This document shows positions 33,721 to 41,757 of a DNA stretch of 64,000 nt, piece after piece (within the stretch, counting starts at the first letter, position 1; each line of letters starts with the position of its first letter). The position numbers and the translations under genes are program-made. Origin of the DNA: Deltaproteobacteria bacterium (lineage in GTDB: Bacteria; Myxococcota_A; Polyangia; Polyangiales; JADJMO01); assembly GCA_025363655.1 (NCBI GenBank), contig JANYDK010000011.1, positions 124,001 through 188,000 on the forward strand, written 5' to 3'. The notes beneath the pieces were generated by a model. The model was given only the letters and a program-made list of their open reading frames with translations, was not told the origin of the DNA and made no database searches.

Positions 33721-35331
33721 CTACTGCTTGATGATCACCTTCGGCATCGGCGCGACCTGGTCGCCGGTGAGGGCGTGGACGCCGGCGCCATTTTGGACCT
33801 CGACCTTGGCCTTGGGTTCTTCGTCGCCCGTGCTTCCGCTGCCGCATTCGCCCGCGCAGGCGATGGCGGCGGTGGCGTACTCCGGGACCTCGCCCTTCTT
33901 CTTGGCGAGAGCCTCGATGACGTCTTGGGGCATCGTCGGGAGCTCGGTCGGATCGGTGCCGGGCGCGACGACGTAGATTTCGGTGGTCGGAGGGTAGAAG
34001 TCGAAGGTCTCTTCGATGCGCGGCTCGCCGACGGTTCCACCCGCGAGGGTGAGCGGGGTGATGGTGCGGACGCGCTTGATGCGATAGCCGCGGATTCCGC
34101 CTTGCTTCTTGATGGCCTTGCCTGGCTTGACGAAGCTCTCTTCGTCGAGACGACGCTCGTAGGGAAGCACCGCCACGGTGTCGCGATCGAAGGCGACGCT
34201 CACCGGTTTCTCTTTGCCGAGAAGCTCGACGCGAAGCGTGTTGCCGGTGACGATGGTGTGCACCACCAGCGGGAACGAGTACGGGTTCTTCACCTTCAGA
34301 TCGACGGCCGGATAGACGACGGTGGAGTCGAGGCCCATCGGGATGTAGGCGCTCGGACGCGAGTGCGGGAGACGCTCGAGGACATCGAGGCCGCCGAAGA
34401 ACGCCGCCGCGTGGAAGGTCGAAGCGACCTGGCAAGTGCCGCCGCCGACGCCGGGGCGCATCTCGCCTTTGAAGATTTCCCAGGCCATTTTGAAGCCGTT
34501 GGCTTCACTGCGCTCGCCGACGACGCCGTTGAACGAGATGAGCTGCTGCGGTTCGAGCACCAGGCCGTCGAGCTTCTTGGCGGCGTTCTCGATGTTGGTG
34601 GCGCGTGGTGCTTGATCGCCACCACGACCGAAGTGCGTTTCGAAGGAGGCGACGACGGTGGTGATGTCGAGCTTGCGAAGCGACTCGGCGGTGACCCGCG
34701 CAGAGACCGTCAGCGGCGCGACGTCGATGGTCGTTGCGGCGTCGTCGAGCCAACGCGATTCGATGAAGCTCGCGACGGTGACGACGCCACCGTCGAAATC
34801 GAGATAGTGACCCGGCACGTCGGGGAACGTGGTGTGTGCGGCGAGATCGAGCTTGGCGTCGGTGGGCGGCTCGTCGACGCCTTCTTTGAGCTCGGCGACG
34901 ATTTTCTCGATCGCAGCGACGTCGACCGCGATGCCCAGCGGGAGGTCGATTTCTCCGCGACGCGCTCGAAGCGCCGTGTCGAAGCGCTCGGAGAGCTCGT
35001 CCTCGTGACCGAGCTCTCGGAGCCGACGAACGATTGTGGTCGCGTCGAGCGGCGCCACCAGCGACTTCAGCGGCACGGTGCGCGAGAGCTCTTTGCCAGG
35101 GACGTGGACCGTCACCGAGCGCTCGAGGAAGGGCGCTTCGCGCGACTCGATCCACGCGCGTAACACGTCGTCGTTGCTGGCGGCGACGTCGTCGGGAACG
35201 GTCGCTCCACCGACCTTGAGGCCGGGCAAGATGCGTCCGCGCGGAAACAGGGAACGCTCGGCCACGGCGGCGCCACCGGCGAGAGCACCGGTGAGAGCGA
35301 GCACGAGTCCGGCGCGAAGGAGGGTCGTCAT
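33721..35331 (-). CDS. VanW family envelope protein
   Basis: The 536-residue protein has an N-terminal hydrophobic segment (about 5-25) that acts as signal or anchor. YoaR/peptidoglycan-binding-like repeats follow at about 30-240. The VanW domain spans about 255-385, with signatures GLVLEPQQLISFNGVVGERSE-type sequence, GVGGGTCQVASTFHAAAFFGG and RPSAYIPMGLDSTVVYP. A beta-rich C-terminal part includes a G5-like region (about 430-470). VanW proteins are cell-wall-associated and their biochemical role is not settled. ATG 35331 gives the hydrophobic N-terminus directly. A Cys pair in ACAGECG lies near the end. Confidence 0.88.
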   Translation of the reverse strand: MTTLLRAGLVLALTGALAGGAAVAERSLFPRGRILPGLKVGGATVPDDVAASNDDVLRAWIESREAPFLERSVTVHVPGKELSRTVPLKSLVAPLDATTIVRRLRELGHEDELSERFDTALRARRGEIDLPLGIAVDVAAIEKIVAELKEGVDEPPTDAKLDLAAHTTFPDVPGHYLDFDGGVVTVASFIESRWLDDAATTIDVAPLTVSARVTAESLRKLDITTVVASFETHFGRGGDQAPRATNIENAAKKLDGLVLEPQQLISFNGVVGERSEANGFKMAWEIFKGEMRPGVGGGTCQVASTFHAAAFFGGLDVLERLPHSRPSAYIPMGLDSTVVYPAVDLKVKNPYSFPLVVHTIVTGNTLRVELLGKEKPVSVAFDRDTVAVLPYERRLDEESFVKPGKAIKKQGGIRGYRIKRVRTITPLTLAGGTVGEPRIEETFDFYPPTTEIYVVAPGTDPTELPTMPQDVIEALAKKKGEVPEYATAAIACAGECGSGSTGDEEPKAKVEVQNGAGVHALTGDQVAPMPKVIIKQ

Positions 35332-35410
35332 GGGCAGTGCCTCGCCTGGCTTCCAGAGCAAGAGACGGGCGAGAAGACGAGAGTGAGCGAGTGGGCCGAT
35401 TCTCGCGCGT

Positions 35411-35455
35411 TTGCCCACGGGAGGACAAGCAACGGGGCGGCGAAAGCGTGGGCAA
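35411..35455. repeat. 9-bp inverted repeat upstream of the VanW gene
   Basis: TTGCCCACG (35411-35419) and CGTGGGCAA (35447-35455) are perfect reverse complements, separated by 27 nt. They lie in the 156-bp gap between the flavoenzyme gene and the VanW gene. They could be a large-loop terminator without a T run, or a pair of operator half-sites. Confidence 0.35.
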
Positions 35456-35487
35456 CGGCGCCCACCGCGTGTGCGACCGGCGACGAC

Positions 35488-36699
35488 CTAGCAAAATCGT
35501 CCCGGCGAGAACATCGAGAGGTCGTGCTCACTCTGGCCGCGAGTGGCCAAGTCGGCGATCACCTCGCCGATCGCGGACGCGAACTTGTAGCCGTGCCCGG
35601 AGAAGCCGCCGGCGACGATCACGCGCGGCGCACGCGGATGGACACCGAGGAGGAAGTTCTCGTCGGGCGTGTTGGTGTACATGCAAACGCGCGAACGTAG
35701 GAGCGGGCCGTCGGCGATCGGCACGTGGGCCCGCACGTAGGCGCGAACGACGGCCTCGTCCTCCACTCGTATCGACCGGTCGAGCCCATCGACCGTGGTC
35801 GGCTCGCCGCCATGGTGACGGCAGATCTTCACGGCCGGTTCGACCTGCTCGCTGCCGGCAGTCATCGCCATCGGCAGCCCATAAAAGGCGCGATCAGGGA
35901 GGAAATGGATGAATCCGGGAAAGCTGGGCGCGCGGGCGATCGACGGCTCTGTGGGACGGAACCAGAGCTGCACCTGCCTCTCGACGACGAGGGGAAGGTC
36001 GGACGCCAGCTCGCGCAGCGCCGGGTGCGAGCCGAGCCACGGACCGGCGGTGAGGACGAGTCGATCGGCCGTGAAGCGCGCGCCGTCGTCGAGCGTGACG
36101 ACGACCCCGACTGCGTTCGTCTCTACCGCCACGACCGTAGCCTTCGTTCGTACCTCTGCCCCGAGCGCCAGCGCGCGACGTAGGTGTGCGGAGGTCGCGG
36201 CCTCGACGCGAAGGTAACCGCCGTCGTCCTCGAAGACGCCGACGTCGCCACCTCGCGGCCGAAAGGCTGGAAATCGAGCTTGAATCTCTGCCTCGTCGAG
36301 ACGTGCGTGGGGCAACTGGTGGCGGGCGACGCTCTCCATCACCCCGCGAATCGCCGGATGATCGGGCGGGCCGAGGTTGAGACAACCGGTGAGGTGGAGG
36401 AGCGTCTCGCCCGCCTCGGCCTCGAGCTCACGCCAGAGCACATAGGCTCGTTGCACCAGCGGCACGTAGCGGGGGTCCTCGAAATAAGCCTTGCGGATGA
36501 TGCGCGTCTCGCCGGTGGAGCTCCCGAAGACGCTCGGTACGACGTCTTGCTCGAGGCCGAGGACCGAGACGCCCCGCGCGGCGAGGTGACGTAGTGCAGC
36601 TGCACCCATGCCGCCGACGCCGAGCACGATGACGTCGTAATGGTCGTAATGGTCGCGACGATCGTAACGCGCACGTGACGGTGGGTCGGTCGAGAGCAT
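35488..36699 (-). CDS. solA: N-methyltryptophan/sarcosine oxidase-like flavoenzyme
   Basis: This 403-residue FAD enzyme should oxidise N-methyl groups of secondary amino acids, yielding formaldehyde and hydrogen peroxide. The Rossmann motif is VIVLGVGGMGAAALRHLAARG, cut here to its key GxGxxG at about 26-31. FGSSTGETRIIRKAY near 60 matches the family's flavin-binding segment. RVCMYTNTPDENF at about 337-349 holds the Cys that carries covalent FAD in monomeric sarcosine oxidase and MTOX. GFSGHGYKF near the C-terminus is also a family mark. ATG 36699 is used; the N-terminal RRDHYDHYD is an odd local repeat. Substrate is not determined by sequence. Confidence 0.9.
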   Translation of the reverse strand: MLSTDPPSRARYDRRDHYDHYDVIVLGVGGMGAAALRHLAARGVSVLGLEQDVVPSVFGSSTGETRIIRKAYFEDPRYVPLVQRAYVLWRELEAEAGETLLHLTGCLNLGPPDHPAIRGVMESVARHQLPHARLDEAEIQARFPAFRPRGGDVGVFEDDGGYLRVEAATSAHLRRALALGAEVRTKATVVAVETNAVGVVVTLDDGARFTADRLVLTAGPWLGSHPALRELASDLPLVVERQVQLWFRPTEPSIARAPSFPGFIHFLPDRAFYGLPMAMTAGSEQVEPAVKICRHHGGEPTTVDGLDRSIRVEDEAVVRAYVRAHVPIADGPLLRSRVCMYTNTPDENFLLGVHPRAPRVIVAGGFSGHGYKFASAIGEVIADLATRGQSEHDLSMFSPGRFC

Positions 36700-36729
36700 G
36701 CCGCGCTCACCGTACGACGACGCGCAACT

Positions 36730-36770
36730 GCACGTTGTGCCTACATTGCGTGGTTGCACGCTTTGGTGCA
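36730..36770. promoter_or_regulatory. Two TGCAC/GTGCA palindromes in a divergent promoter region
   Basis: GCAC-GTT-GTGC (36730-36740) and TGCAC-N6-GTGCA (36755-36770) lie in the 83-bp gap between the solA-like gene and the VWA lipoprotein gene. Both resemble the 6-bp palindrome at 32286. They could be operators of one regulator that controls divergent genes. This is inference from pattern only. Confidence 0.35.
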
Positions 36771-36782
36771 CCGTAATTGCCC

Positions 36783-38159
36783 ATGTTCCACAAGCGCGGT
36801 GCAACGCTCGTCTCGCTGGTGGCCCTCACTTTGGGCGCTCCGTGCGCGATCGGCGCGATGGGTTGCGGCAGCACCGATTCCCACCCCGGAAACCTCGGCG
36901 ACGATACCGGCGAAGGTACTGGAGACACCGGCGTCGGCGGGGACGACAGCACGGTTCCGTTCGACATCGGCAACGACGACACGGGGTCGGGCGACGGGAC
37001 GGGCGGCGACGGCGGCGACACGCACCCCAGCGGTGATGTGCTCTCCGACGTCAGCGCCGACACCACCTGCGCGACGACCGAGGTCGTTGCCGCCAAGCCA
37101 CCCGTCGACGTCATCCTCGTCATCGATCAATCGGGCAGCATGTCCGACGACATCGCCAACGTGAAGGCGAACATCAACAAGCTCTCCGACTACTTGAAGG
37201 CGAGCGGGCTCGACTACCAAGTCGTGATGATCGCCAAGGTCGGCACTGGCACCTTCGACATGTGCACGCCTCCCCCGCTCGGCGGCGTCGCCACGCTCTG
37301 CACCGACGCGACCAAGCCACTGCGCAACTCCAATCCTCCGGGTTACCGGACGAGCAACCAGACGATCGCGTCGACCAACGCGCTCTCTCTCCTCCTCAGC
37401 ACCTACGACAGCGCGACGATCGGCATCGGTTGGAAGGACGCGCTGAGGCCCGACGCGTTCAAGGCGATCATCCCCATCACCGACGACAACTCCGCGCTCG
37501 CCGCCGCCAGCTTCGACACCTCGCTGCTCGCGAAGGCGCCCGCGGGAATGTTCGGCACCGCGGCAGCACGAAAGTACGCGGCGTTTCCCATCATGGGCAG
37601 CTCGGCCTATCCGTCGGAGGCCAAGTGCGGCTCGACGATGGTCAACAACGGACCGACCTACGTCAGCTTGGTGAAGCTCACCGGCGGCAAGTGGTTCCCG
37701 CTCTGCTCGACGGATTTCGGACCGCTCTTCACCGACATCGCCAAGAGCATCGCCTCCAAGGTCGCCTGCGAGCTGACGGTGCCTCCGCCGCCGGCGGGTG
37801 AGGTCTTCGATCCGAGCAAGGTCAACGTCGTCTACTCACCGGCGAGTGGTGGCAGCGTTCCCATCGCCCGCGACGACAGCAAGCCGTGCGGCGCCGGCGC
37901 CAACGGTTGGCAATACTCGACCGACGGCAAGAAGATCTACCTCTGCGGCACGGCTTGCTCGGGGCTCAAGGCCGACCTCGGCGGGAAGGTCAGCGTGCAG
38001 TTCGGATGCGAGGGCAAGCCGCCGCCTCCTCCGCCCGATGCCGGTTCATGCACGCCGATCGGCGCGCCGTGCGGTGACGCCGACGTTTGCTGCGCGCCGC
38101 TCGTCTGCCTGCCGGGCCCGGACGGCTCGCCGATTTGCCGCGCCAAGCCGCCCTCGTGA
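36783..38159 (+). CDS. von Willebrand factor A-like lipoprotein with Cys-rich tail
   Basis: The 458-residue protein has a lipobox (AMGC) at about residue 28, then a low-complexity Asp/Gly/Thr region (about 35-90). A VWA domain begins VDVILVIDQSGSMSDD, the DxSxS MIDAS metal site. A second part carries FPLCSTDFGPLFTDIAKSIA and Cys pairs. The C-terminus has a Pro-rich linker and a small Cys-rich module (CTPIGAPCGDADVCCAPLVC). Proteins like this are common surface lipoproteins in Polyangia. ATG 36783 is chosen over a TTG six nt upstream. Confidence 0.88.
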   Translation: MFHKRGATLVSLVALTLGAPCAIGAMGCGSTDSHPGNLGDDTGEGTGDTGVGGDDSTVPFDIGNDDTGSGDGTGGDGGDTHPSGDVLSDVSADTTCATTEVVAAKPPVDVILVIDQSGSMSDDIANVKANINKLSDYLKASGLDYQVVMIAKVGTGTFDMCTPPPLGGVATLCTDATKPLRNSNPPGYRTSNQTIASTNALSLLLSTYDSATIGIGWKDALRPDAFKAIIPITDDNSALAAASFDTSLLAKAPAGMFGTAAARKYAAFPIMGSSAYPSEAKCGSTMVNNGPTYVSLVKLTGGKWFPLCSTDFGPLFTDIAKSIASKVACELTVPPPPAGEVFDPSKVNVVYSPASGGSVPIARDDSKPCGAGANGWQYSTDGKKIYLCGTACSGLKADLGGKVSVQFGCEGKPPPPPPDAGSCTPIGAPCGDADVCCAPLVCLPGPDGSPICRAKPPS

Positions 38160-38198
38160 GGATTCGAACCTGGATACCGGTCCGCTACGGGTCACGAG
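38153..38198 (-). other. tRNA-like remnant (possible attachment-site copy)
   Basis: On the minus strand a 7-bp acceptor-like stem (CTCGTGA with TCACGAG, 38192-38198 and 38153-38159) encloses D-arm-like CCCGTAGC and a T-loop TTCGAAT. No anticodon arm fits, and only part of the T stem is present, so it cannot be a functional tRNA. Eighteen bases, 38159-38176, match the T-arm of the tRNA-Gln gene at 38814-38831 with one difference. This may be one end of a decayed integrated element. Confidence 0.35.
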
Positions 38199-38500
38199 AC
38201 GACGCAACAACCACTCCCTTGCTGCAACGAGCTCCGGAACCGCCGGAGATCGTCGGTCAGCAGCATCCCACACATGTCAGGCGCGACGTCGACGACGTAG
38301 TCGTAAAGAGACCGTCGTCCGATGCCGGTCTCGAGGGAAATGCCCTGCATGACGCGGGCGTGCGCTCCCCCGCGGAATCCGCGCAGCGTGTTCAGGCACC
38401 GCACGACGGCGAGCACGTCTGCGGGCGCATCGACCATGAACCCAGTGTCGACACCGTTCAACGTGTCGATGGCAGAAATGAGATCGCTGCGGGCTGACAT
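38192..38500 (-). CDS. Small hypothetical protein in tRNA-bounded segment
   Basis: The open frame gives 102 residues with balanced composition: MSARSDLISAIDTLNG, then FMVDAPADVLAVVRCLNTL and RRSLYDYVVDVAPDMCGMLLTDDLRRF. A GGTG sequence lies about 5 nt before the ATG. No family is recognised and no domain motif is visible. The frame lies between tRNA-Gln and the tRNA-like remnant, so it could be cargo of a decayed mobile element. It is the only plausible gene in that 640-bp segment, and it may still be a chance frame. Confidence 0.4.
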   Translation of the reverse strand: MSARSDLISAIDTLNGVDTGFMVDAPADVLAVVRCLNTLRGFRGGAHARVMQGISLETGIGRRSLYDYVVDVAPDMCGMLLTDDLRRFRSSLQQGSGCCVVS

Positions 38501-38800
38501 GTCACCTACCGAAGTGGTTGTTGATGATCGTTCGTGACGGTGACAGCGTCGGAAGTGCGCCGGTCACCGCGAGCGCGTCGCGAAGCTCCAGCGTCGTCGT
38601 CGACTTCGACGTCTCGATGCATTGCCGATAGCACGTCCATTTTCAGGTCATGACTGGGAGGGGCAAGGACTTGCGCAAGGTCAGCAACTGCGGAGCAGGG
38701 ACAGCCAGCCGCTCTGCATTCGGGCCGACGTCCCTCTGCTTCTAGGCGCCGCTGACGTCTGCGATTGAGACAGCGCCTACTCACCCGATCGCGCAACCCC
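38501..38800. other. Gene-poor segment between hypothetical ORF and tRNA-Gln
   Basis: No convincing gene is present. A minus-strand frame covering 38506-38814 runs into the tRNA and is Arg-rich with no recognisable motif. There is no clear terminator downstream of the tRNA and no inverted repeat of note. The AT-rich patches are slightly more frequent here than in neighbouring genes, in keeping with foreign or decaying DNA. Confidence 0.4.
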
Positions 38801-38874
38801 TGGTTCCGGTGCAAGGATTCGAACCTCGATAGCGGGAATCAAAATCCCGCGTCCTGCCTTTAGACGACACCGGA
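38801..38874 (-). tRNA. tRNA-Gln (anticodon TTG)
   Basis: The 74-nt sequence folds as a full cloverleaf with the 3' CCA encoded. The acceptor stem TCCGGTG pairs with CACCGGA, with discriminator A. The anticodon stem CGGGA/TCCCG holds the loop TTTTGAT, whose middle triplet is TTG. The T arm has GAGG-TTCGAAT-CCTT with the standard loop. A possible -10 (TAAATA) lies about 12 nt upstream on the minus strand. The 3' end faces the gene-poor segment, the usual side for integration events. Confidence 0.95.
38814..38831. repeat. T-arm copy of tRNA-Gln, partner of 38159-38176
   Basis: This 18-nt stretch inside the tRNA 3' half is matched at 17 positions by 38159-38176 in the same orientation. The two copies bracket about 640 bp. 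Half of the match is the near-universal T-loop sequence, so the repeat may be partly coincidental. Confidence 0.35.
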
Positions 38875-39002
38875 AAGACCGGGGGTATTTAGCACAAATT
38901 CTCGACAACGGAACCCCTCCTGCGCGAGAGGGACGCTGGCGCGAGAAGCGCGCGAGAAGCGGGTATTTCCACGACGGGGGGGCGAGTCCGTTATCCTCGG
39001 CG

Positions 39003-40322
39003 GTGCGACACGGAGTCCCTCTCCGTTTGAATGATGGGTTCTTCGTCCCGTCTCTCGCCTCGCCCATGCCCCTTCCTTCCTCCGGCAGCACCATCCGTAC
39101 GGCGAATGGCGAGTCGTTCGTCATCGGGAAGGTGCTCGGTACGGGCGGCATGGGCACCGTCGTCGCCGCCAAACACGCGCAGAGCGGGCGCGACATGGCG
39201 CTCAAGTTCCTCCACGACGAGCTCCTCAATCACCCGACGATTCCGCAGCGATTCGCGCGCGAGGTGGAGCTGGCGACGTCGCTTTCGACGGCGCACGTCG
39301 CGCGCACCTTCGGCGTCGAGCGAGGGGCCGACGGCACCACGTTCATGATCATGGAGCTCCTCGACGGGCGTGATCTGAACACCTTGCTCCGCGGCGAAGG
39401 AAAGCTCGCGCCGGCGCGGGCGACGGCGATCATCTCGCAGGCCTGCGAGGCGCTCGAAGAGGCGCATGCGCGCGGCATCGTCCATCGCGACGTGAAGCCG
39501 GAGAACCTCTTCATCAGCCGCGCGCAAGACGGCAGCGACTGGGTGAAGGTGCTCGACTTCGGCATCAGCAAGGTGATGGAAGCGACGCCGGCCTCGGGAG
39601 CGGGACAGCCAGCGAGGCCGAAGCTGACGCGCGTCGGCACCACCGTCGGGACGCCCGAATACATGGCTCCCGAGCAGCTCCGCGGCGCGGCCGATCTCGA
39701 TGCCAGCGCCGACGTCTACGCGCTCGGGGTCGTGCTCTACGAGGCGCTCTCGGGACAGCGGCCCTATCAATCGAAAGAGTACGCCGAGCTCGTGCGTCGG
39801 ATCTGCGCCGGTGAGCACACGCCGCTCGGCAAGCTGCGCCCCGAGGTGCCGCCGCCGCTCGCCGAGGTGTGTGCGCGCGCGATGTCGAAAGATCGCAAGG
39901 CGCGCATCCAAACGGCTCGTCAGCTTCGCGAGCATCTCTCGCAATTCGCGTCGAACAGTCGGCGCGCCGAGTGGACCGTGGTGATGGAGCCGCCGGTGTC
40001 GGTTCGGTCGGCGCCGGTGGCGCAGCCTGCCGGTCCGGCGCAACCTCCGCCCGCGGCCGGCGCACTTCCGGCAGCAGCAGCGGCGGCAGCAGCGGCGCCC
40101 CCACCCGCGCGTCCACCGGTGATCGCACCGTCGATTCCTGCCAACACGACGAACTCGCCGGGCTCACGCATGGGCACGCAGAGCGAGACGTTCGCCGATC
40201 ACGACGGACACGGCGCCAGCGGCGGCGGTCGTGGATGGGTGGTGGCGGTCGTCGTCATCGTCGTCCTCATGCTCGGCGCCGGCGCGGTCGTCCTCTTCGC
40301 GCCGCAGCTCGTCGGGCTCTGA
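39003..40322 (+). CDS. Membrane-anchored Ser/Thr protein kinase
   Basis: The 439-residue protein, numbered from GTG 39003, is a Hanks-type kinase (about 38-315). It has the Gly loop GTGGMG (46-51), Lys68, HRDVKPEN (161-168), DFG (185-187) and APEQL. All catalytic residues are canonical. An Ala/Pro-rich linker (about 325-385) leads to a C-terminal transmembrane helix (about 412-432) with only a short tail beyond. It would therefore be inner-membrane-tethered without a sensor domain. Start choice: TATCCT ends 5 nt before GTG 39003, as in a leaderless gene; ATG 39066 is the alternative and loses 21 non-conserved residues. Confidence 0.92.
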   Translation: MRHGVPLRLNDGFFVPSLASPMPLPSSGSTIRTANGESFVIGKVLGTGGMGTVVAAKHAQSGRDMALKFLHDELLNHPTIPQRFAREVELATSLSTAHVARTFGVERGADGTTFMIMELLDGRDLNTLLRGEGKLAPARATAIISQACEALEEAHARGIVHRDVKPENLFISRAQDGSDWVKVLDFGISKVMEATPASGAGQPARPKLTRVGTTVGTPEYMAPEQLRGAADLDASADVYALGVVLYEALSGQRPYQSKEYAELVRRICAGEHTPLGKLRPEVPPPLAEVCARAMSKDRKARIQTARQLREHLSQFASNSRRAEWTVVMEPPVSVRSAPVAQPAGPAQPPPAAGALPAAAAAAAAAPPPARPPVIAPSIPANTTNSPGSRMGTQSETFADHDGHGASGGGRGWVVAVVVIVVLMLGAGAVVLFAPQLVGL

Positions 40323-40503
40323 GCCCTCCTCCCGAGGCGTGCTCGACACCCCGGAAAAACTGCCTCATCGTCCGTTCTCGCCGGTACGCGTCGTCGGCGC
40401 TCGGGTGGACTAAGGTCGCACCTCGCGAGCGTTCTCGGTGCACACTGGGCGAACGCTGAAACGCGACGAATCGCACGCGAAACCCCGCCCGTGAAGTTGG
40501 CCG

Positions 40504-41757
40504 ATGTCCCGCACTCCTGCTAGCCGACGAACCATGAGCGCTCACAAGGCAGCCGCTGCGGCGGTCGATCCGGCCAAGGGCTCGCCGCTGCGCGTGCTCC
40601 GTCCGCGTCGCGCTGCCCCGGATCATGCCGTGCGACCGACCCGAGCCGAAGTCGACCTCTCCGCGTTGCGGCACAACCTCAACGCAGTTCGAAAAGCCGC
40701 CGGCAGCGCTCGCGTCTTCGCGGTGCTCAAGGCCGACGGCTACGGGCACGGTGCACCCGCGGTGGCTCGCACGCTCGAGCGCGCTGGCGCCCACGGCTTC
40801 GCGGTCGCGCTCCTCGAAGAAGCGATCGAGCTCCGTGACGCTGGCCTGCGCGCTCCCATCCTCGTCATGGGCGGCTACTACGGCCAGGCCTACGACGAGC
40901 TGCTGGCACACGAGCTGGTCCCCGTCGTCTACGACGCGTCGCACTTCGAAGGCCTCTCGCGCGCGCTCCGATCACGCGACAGCGACGAGCCGGCGAAGGT
41001 GCACGTGAAGATCGACACCGGGATGTCGCGCCTCGGCGTGCGTCTGGAAGAGCTCCCTGCCCTGCTCGAAATCGCCAAGAATTTTCCGCAAATCGTCATC
41101 GATGGGGTGATGACCCACCTCGCCAATGCCGACGTCGAAGGCGACGACGCCGCAGCCTCGGTCGATGAGCAGTTGGCGCTCTTCGCACGCGGCGTCGCCG
41201 ACGTTCGTCGTCATGGCGCGACGCCGCGCTTCGTTCATGCCGCCAACAGCGCGGCTTTGGTCCGCACCGAAGGCGCGAAGCTCGACGCGGTCCGCCCCGG
41301 CATCGCGCTCTTCGGTCACGATCCGCTCGGGACCCTCGGCCTTCGTTCGACGTTGCGTGTTCGATCCGAGGTCGTCGCCTTGCGCACGGTGCCGGTCGGT
41401 ACACCCGTCGGCTACGGCTCGACCTGGCGCGCGCCGCGCGAGTCGGTGATCGCGACGGTGCCAGTCGGGTACGCCGACGGGCTCTCGCGCTCGCTCTCCA
41501 ACGTCGGGCAGGTGCTCATCCGCGGCAAACGCGCGCCGATCGTCGGCTCGATTTCGATGGACCTCTCGACCATCGACGTGACCGACGTGCCTGGCGTGAA
41601 GCTGCGTGACGAAGTGGTGACGCTCGGTGAGCAACGCGGCCCGCTCGGCAGCGACGTGCTCTCCCTCGGCGAGGTGGCGAAGACCGCCGGTCTCATCACC
41701 TGGGACGTCTTGACGTCGATCTCGCGACGCGTGCCCCGCTTCTACCGCGAGCCCTGA
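40504..41757 (+). CDS. alr: Alanine racemase
   Basis: This PLP enzyme interconverts L- and D-alanine for peptidoglycan synthesis. Of 417 residues, the core begins at about 46. The PLP Lys is in FAVLKADGYGHG (Lys76). VKIDTGMSRLGV, FVHAANSAAL and RPGIALFG follow the barrel pattern. VGYGSTWRAP holds the second catalytic Tyr, and IGSISMDLSTIDVT-like sequence is in the C-terminal domain. The 45-residue basic N-terminal extension is unusual; ATG 40534 would shorten it by ten residues. The 3' end overlaps the convergent MYXO-CTERM gene by 62 bp. Confidence 0.95.
   Translation: MSRTPASRRTMSAHKAAAAAVDPAKGSPLRVLRPRRAAPDHAVRPTRAEVDLSALRHNLNAVRKAAGSARVFAVLKADGYGHGAPAVARTLERAGAHGFAVALLEEAIELRDAGLRAPILVMGGYYGQAYDELLAHELVPVVYDASHFEGLSRALRSRDSDEPAKVHVKIDTGMSRLGVRLEELPALLEIAKNFPQIVIDGVMTHLANADVEGDDAAASVDEQLALFARGVADVRRHGATPRFVHAANSAALVRTEGAKLDAVRPGIALFGHDPLGTLGLRSTLRVRSEVVALRTVPVGTPVGYGSTWRAPRESVIATVPVGYADGLSRSLSNVGQVLIRGKRAPIVGSISMDLSTIDVTDVPGVKLRDEVVTLGEQRGPLGSDVLSLGEVAKTAGLITWDVLTSISRRVPRFYREP

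Noticed and set aside
38506-38814. Minus-strand 102-residue open frame next to the tRNA
   Set aside because: It begins inside the tRNA gene, is Arg-rich with no motif, and has no plausible translation start.
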